The position numbers were made by a program, and so were the translations under genes. Positions 59,950 to 64,000 of a stretch of DNA of 64,000 bases are shown here, one piece after another. The stretch's first letter is position 1, and each line of letters opens with the position of its first letter. Source of the DNA: Larix kaempferi (Eukaryota; Streptophyta; Pinopsida; Pinales; Pinaceae); NCBI GenBank assembly GCA_027924585.1, contig BSBM01000361.1, positions 40,874,501 to 40,938,500 of the forward strand, in the 5' to 3' direction. Under the pieces are notes generated by a model, which did no database searches, was not told the DNA's origin, and worked only from the letters and a program-made list of their open reading frames with translations.

Positions 59950-60520
59950 CAGCATAGAGGTTTCCACAGTATCAGAAAGAGCATTGACAGGATAAAAAAA
60001 AAACAATTCATTGTACAACATTTTTGCAACAAGTGCAGGATAGAATGCGCAACAAGCCATTTCGGTTGTAAGAAGCCAGGTTTTGTGCTTTGTATAAAAT
60101 GTTTTCAGGATGGAAATTAGAGACTTGGTTTGTTTGCAATTGATTTAAAGCATTCCAATGAACATATAATAACTACTCAACTATGCAGTGACAAGTGGAC
60201 ACATGAAAAGATTTTCATTTTTCTTTCTTTTAGAAGGTATGATTGCTTCAAGGAGATGACCGGAATGGTCTTGTTCAGTATGTTGGTATTAAGAATGAGG
60301 CTGACTGTGTCATGAAATCCATACAGTTTCCTTTTGAAAATCATTTCATGGGAAACGCTGGCATTGAATGCAAATGATAGAAGATCAAGTAATATCAAAA
60401 GTGGAAATAAAGTAAATGATCAGGTTTTAGTCTCAAAGACAGTAAGCGCAAAATTACACATTACACAAAAGATGCTGGGCTCAAAATCGTCAAGCAGGTG
60501 GCGAAACATATCTAGGTAGT
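59950..60520 (+). pseudogene. SWI3-like fragment: ZZ-type zinc finger plus SANT remnant
   Basis: The frame at 59920-60120 ends in VQHFCNKCRIECATSHFGC then FVLCIKCFQDGN. The Cys spacing (C-x2-C-x3-C-x3-F-x-C ... L-C-x2-C) is that of the ZZ finger in plant SWI3 subunits of SWI/SNF remodellers. After a stop the sequence continues with SDKWTHEKIFIFL. In a second frame (from about 60255) come GDDRNGLVQYVGIKNEADCV and FPFENHFMG, which follow the order of a SWI3 SANT domain (W-x-D-K-E, G-D-D-W, V, E-x-D-C-V, L-P-F). The SWIRM domain was not found. Stops and a frameshift make it a pseudogene. Whether it belongs to the preceding broken sequence is unclear. Confidence 0.5.
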
Positions 60521-62310
60521 TATTTAGCATTTAACCAATTTCTTTATTTTTAAGTATTCGATTGTCCGTTAGAGAGAATACACCACACTCAGCAATTCAA
60601 GGCAGTTAAGGCAGCTGGCAGCGTGTTTTAACCTTCGAAACATGTCGAAACAACAGTTCCATATTTCTAATTAATTATTGTCAAACTAATTCCTAGATAA
60701 TAGCGATTATTGATATAGGTGTCATTATTTCAGTATTGATGGTTTATTTTTAGAAAAGGAAGTTAGGGTGACTCAGTTTTTCTGTAGAAGACTGGACATC
60801 CATATATTTTCTATATATTGAGATGTAATAGACTGATAAAGGTTCGATTTACCCTTAGGAGGAGACACATTTTGGGTATTGAAGTTGTTTTCAAGAAATT
60901 AATAAGAGATTGCAGAGCTAAGCATATTTTTATCAGAGACTCATGTGTTGATTGATTTAGAATTATAGTATGTATTCTTCTTTTTTTATATGTGCATTCT
61001 ATTATGTCATATTTTCTATGCTCTGATGAAAGTTTAAAATAAATCGAGATTCATATGTTTATGCCTTGATTTATCGGGTTTGAGTATCCATTTACTTCTC
61101 TAAAATTGATAGTGGAAAATTGATAGTGGATCCATCTCAAAATTGGTGCCCGTTATTGATGGATTATCTATCTTTCTTTCCTTTTCACTTGCAAAAAACT
61201 ATAACTGTAATGTGACAACTACCTTTCCTTTGTTAAAATCATTTGCTTATCTGATGGTCCATACATTTTCTAGTTTCGACTCCATGCCCAATGAAACTAT
61301 TTTCCTTGTCTAATCCAAAACCCAGTTTTTAAAATCTTGTTTTATTAATGATCTAGCCATTGTTCTTGAGTAAACAATCGATCACTGAGGTGACATTGGA
61401 TGATTGAAATTGTATGAGAGAGCCCTCTCTAGATTGGGAGGACTAGTTTCTAATCCTAAAGGTTGGCACTAGATTCGGAAGATAGAGAGCTAGATTCTTA
61501 CCTTTGTTATCAGGAAGAAGAACCTGAATTTCATGATCGAGATCTGTAGCCAACATAAGTACACTTTTCACCTGTACCACCGACACCACATGGTTATGGT
61601 ATTTAATCCCTTTAACCATGCTTTGTTGCTGCACAAGGGTTTGCTGGACCAGGGTTTGGTATTTCATTTCTTTAACCGGGCTTAGTAGCACCAGGCTACG
61701 ATATTTCATTCCTTCCACCTGGATTAGGATCATTTATTTCACCTGGGTATGGATTTCAGGAATTTAAATAGTGAGAGACAGATCCAGATTTTGATGTTCA
61801 AGATCGAGAAGCACCAGCACCACCAGTCGAAGAAGCACCTGTCCAAGAAGCAAGCAGTTGATTCACTTGGTTCAACAACATGAATAGAAGGAGCATGAGT
61901 AGAAGCACCAGCAGTATTTGCAACTGGTCTTTACCTAGCGGGCTATGCACCTGGGTTTGGTATTTTACAAATTGTGTAGTCAACGATTTATCTGAGGTTC
62001 GATGCGGTGGAGAATATTTTTGGGGTCAAGCAGACTACGCATGCAGATATTTCTCCAAAGTTTCAGGCAGAGGGGCTAATTCAATCGCAGGTTTTTCAGA
62101 AGCTTCACTCGCAGGTTTTTCTTATTTCATCTTTTACGACAAACAATAAAATAAATGCCAGGTTTCTTGTTAATCGCATTATGATCATCAACTGGTTGAA
62201 CGGCAGGAACTCAATCTCATTTTCACTGTTTCTAATTTGTAAGAGATGTGTTATACTTGTGGACTGTGGAATCTAAGAACATTTTGTTTCATTTATTTTA
62301 ATTTATATTG
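60521..62310. other. Stretch without a recognised gene
   Basis: AT-rich, with no domain-bearing frame. From about 61560 to 61960 short phrases recur (GGTATTTCATT, CCTTTAACC, AGCACCAG, CACCTGG), giving repetitive open frames on the minus strand that I do not count as genes. Confidence 0.45.
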
Positions 62311-62314
62311 GTAG

Positions 62315-62780
62315 GAAAATAGGATCCCATGACGTAACTTTCAAGGTGATGTACTACGGAAATTTTCACTCTTATCTACACCAACTTCTAAACGAATGTA
62401 AAACCTCCCAATACCCAATGGTTCCAGGATAAGTCTCGCTATTTTTCCTTGGTGTCCTCTTTATTTTGGATCCCGATTTTCAAATTGTGCCCAATATAAT
62501 TAATTTGCATGCACCGGTATGAAATTATAGTCATGAAATAGTGGGGACTTTGATTGAACTTGGATCACAAGTGAAGTACTTCATTGTTGGAGATCGTGTT
62601 GGCGTTGGCTGCATGATTGGGAGTTTCCACCAATGTGATTCTTATAATGAAGGGCATGAAAAATTATGTGAGAAGGCTTTTTATTCCTATAAAAGCATTG
62701 ACATCGATGGATATGGGTCTTCCACCTCTGGAGGTTACTCATCCTTGATGGTTTGTGACCAAAGGTATAATTATTTTACC
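62315..62780 (+). pseudogene. Cinnamyl-alcohol-dehydrogenase-like gene fragment with intron
   Basis: Two exon-like pieces: 62315-62428 (GSHDVTFKVMYYGNFHSYLH, QLLNECKTSQYPMVPG) and 62531 to about 62780 (HEIVGTLIELGSQVKYFIVG, DRVGVGCMIGSFHQCDSYNE, STSGGYSSLMVCDQRY). They correspond to adjacent parts of the N-terminal GroES-like domain of zinc-dependent CAD/mannitol-type dehydrogenases and join in phase as PG-HEIVG. The intron is still present (acceptor ATTATAG), so this is not a retrocopy. The donor reads GGATAAGT instead of GGTAAGT-like, which destroys splicing. The catalytic zinc Cys of C-G-x-C-H-T-D is Tyr (YYGNFHSY), and one structural-zinc Cys is Tyr (DSY). Flanking exons were not found; it is a dead fragment. 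Confidence 0.72.
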
Positions 62781-62934
62781 GATTCATGCACTGCATGCTT
62801 ATGTTTAATAAAAAAAATTGTCATCTTGGACAAATATTGTTTTAATCAATTAGATGGTGCATTTGTCGAGTAAGGTTTGTAGTGAAGATTGAAATTTGGT
62901 CACGACTGTTGAAATTTCAAGTATCTGGGTGAGC

Positions 62935-63095
62935 TCGTTCCCTTTGGATGGAGCCCCGTAGTCCCTGAACCTGTGAAACCACCACATGACCATGGGTGTC
63001 ACATTGGATATTAATGGAACCAGGATCCCACCAGCGAAATCCGTGTCCCTCACCCTACGCTTAGACAGGGTCGATAGAGAAATGACCGATGCCAC
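62935..63095 (-). pseudogene. Possible cytochrome P450 fragment
   Basis: On the minus strand a frame reads ASVISLSTLSKRRVRDTDFA, GGILVPLISNVTPMVMWWFH, RFRDYGAPSKGNELTQI. This resembles the P450 stretch between the E-x-x-R helix and the PERF region (R-D-T-x-F-A-G-I-x-V-P-x-G-T-N-V-x-I-P, then the H-x-D-x-x-W-G region), as in the CYP72-type clan. The H-D and W-G are lost, and neither the E-x-x-R nor the heme Cys motif is seen. The call rests on one block only. Confidence 0.3.
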
Positions 63096-63099
63096 TTAT

Positions 63100-64000
63100 G
63101 TGAGCACAGACAACATTCTAACCATGGGGACTCCGAATTTCGAAGTGTTATGATGAATAACCCTGCTTCTCTGTGGGGATCTGGAGAGGCTGGAACATGG
63201 GTTTGATCATGATAGGGTAACAGAAATATGGGGTTTGGATTGCTGCTCGGCCATAGGACCCGGGGGTTTCCCTTTTGGTAAAGTTGGTAAGTAGGAGCAG
63301 CAGGATTTATCATCAGGTCCTCCTTCTCTTGAGGTTAATGTGGCCAGATGTTGTGGTGGCTCGCCAATTATTTTGATGAAGACTGTGCATCTCATCTTGC
63401 AGTGGAAGCCTCATAAACAAGGTACTCTGGATGTTATTGCCGAGGATGTAGATGAGACCGATAAAGTGCAGATTAAGAGCATCGTGCTGAGCGACCACCA
63501 TTCACATCAGGTTATTTTTGGGTTGGGGTTTTGCCCACTACACTCAAAGTCAAGGTCAAGTGCACACGTTTTCAATTCAACAGTCTGGTTATTCAAGGTG
63601 CTAGTATGGGGCCCATGAAAACAAAGATGGAGAATGGAAGAGTACCTGCAAGTGCTCCGAACCTTCAATTCGCTTGTCAGGCATTTGCACATCTTGACCA
63701 AAACTTGAAGGTTTTCACTTTTACTCTTCAATCCTTAGACATTTTGAATTTTGAAAAATGACACCCATTGAATAATGATGGAAACCATGCATACCCAATA
63801 ATAAATATCATTCAGGGCCCCAGGAGGATGCCTGAGACAAAATCTGTGCAGTAGACGGATGCCCAACAAATAGGTTGAAGCAGGAATTGCATACAATCTT
63901 CATTTCTTTGCTGTGAAAAATGAGGTATTTTTGGACATATTCTCTCTTTATTAGTCTCTTGTTCATTCTTTCATTTTTGGATTATGGAATTTTTCTCAAT
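63100..64000. other. Right edge, no gene recognised
   Basis: Short open frames on both strands overlap between 63200 and 63760 without a domain I can name. It could contain further decayed exon pieces linked to the P450-like fragment, but I cannot support this. Confidence 0.4.

Noticed and set aside
60846-60960. GATTTACCCTTAGG resembling the start of the Athila/Tat-like LTR
   Set aside because: Similarity stops after about 14 bases, and no LTR end or duplication is present.
1-64000. CRISPR arrays, operons, ribosome-binding sites, bacterial terminators, tRNA and rRNA genes
   Set aside because: The sequence is plant nuclear in character. I saw no tRNA or rRNA gene, and the regular repeats present are palindromic satellites inside transposons.

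Overview
The window looks like intergenic DNA from a large, repeat-rich plant nuclear genome. The evidence is long-LTR Ty3/Gypsy elements primed by plant-type tRNA sites, CACTA-type termini, DNA-transposon genes with many GT-AG introns, and broken fragments of plant genes (a cinnamyl-alcohol-dehydrogenase-like fragment with its intron, a SWI3-like piece and a possible P450 scrap). A gymnosperm is plausible but not proven. I found no intact host gene and no RNA gene.

Layout, left to right. Positions 1-1744 hold no recognisable gene. A CACTA-type end with a palindromic subterminal array starts at 1745, is interrupted at 2489 and resumes at 28761-29200. The interruption is a Ty3/Gypsy element on the minus strand (2490-28760) with 4.4-kb LTRs, an initiator-Met primer site, a polypurine tract and a decayed gag-pol with a chromodomain-like tail. 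Its integrase is split by a 12.49-kb DNA transposon (copy L, 8111-20598). Next come degenerate repeats (29200-31700), a second CACTA-like end (31713-32225), and an old gag-only Ty3/Gypsy element of Athila/Tat type (32807-43639, minus) that carries a 559-bp solo LTR. A second, inverted copy of the DNA transposon (copy R, 45332-57878) follows. The right edge (57883-64000) holds host-gene-like pseudogenes.

The most interesting item is the pair of 12.5-kb DNA transposons. Each is bounded by imperfect GGGTG terminal inverted repeats and a perfect 4-bp target duplication (ATAG for L, TTCC for R). Each carries two convergent spliced genes. One is a roughly 937-aa transposase with four exons and a D-D-E/D-like core, provisionally of the Sola superfamily. 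The other is a seven-exon gene encoding a protein of about 512-518 aa that I cannot assign to any family. Both termini carry clusters of a CpG-containing palindrome (TTATTCGGCCGAATAA type). Two further families of palindromic satellites (GACAGAGTTC and GGACAGAGTCC type) lie upstream of the second gene. A 1.1-kb T-rich quasi-periodic tract lies upstream of the transposase. A 236-bp hairpin of identical length in both copies sits between the 3' ends of the two genes. The copies have independent damage. R has an almost intact transposase with one 1-nt frameshift. L has four nonsense codons and one frameshift but keeps the reading frame where R lost it. Exon lengths and frames reconcile across the two copies, which strongly supports the gene models.

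Insertion order inferred from nesting: CACTA-like array, then the 4.4-kb-LTR Gypsy element, then transposon copy L. Copy R inserted at the edge of an already decaying pseudogene block. Family assignments rest on motif recognition from memory; no database search or alignment was run.
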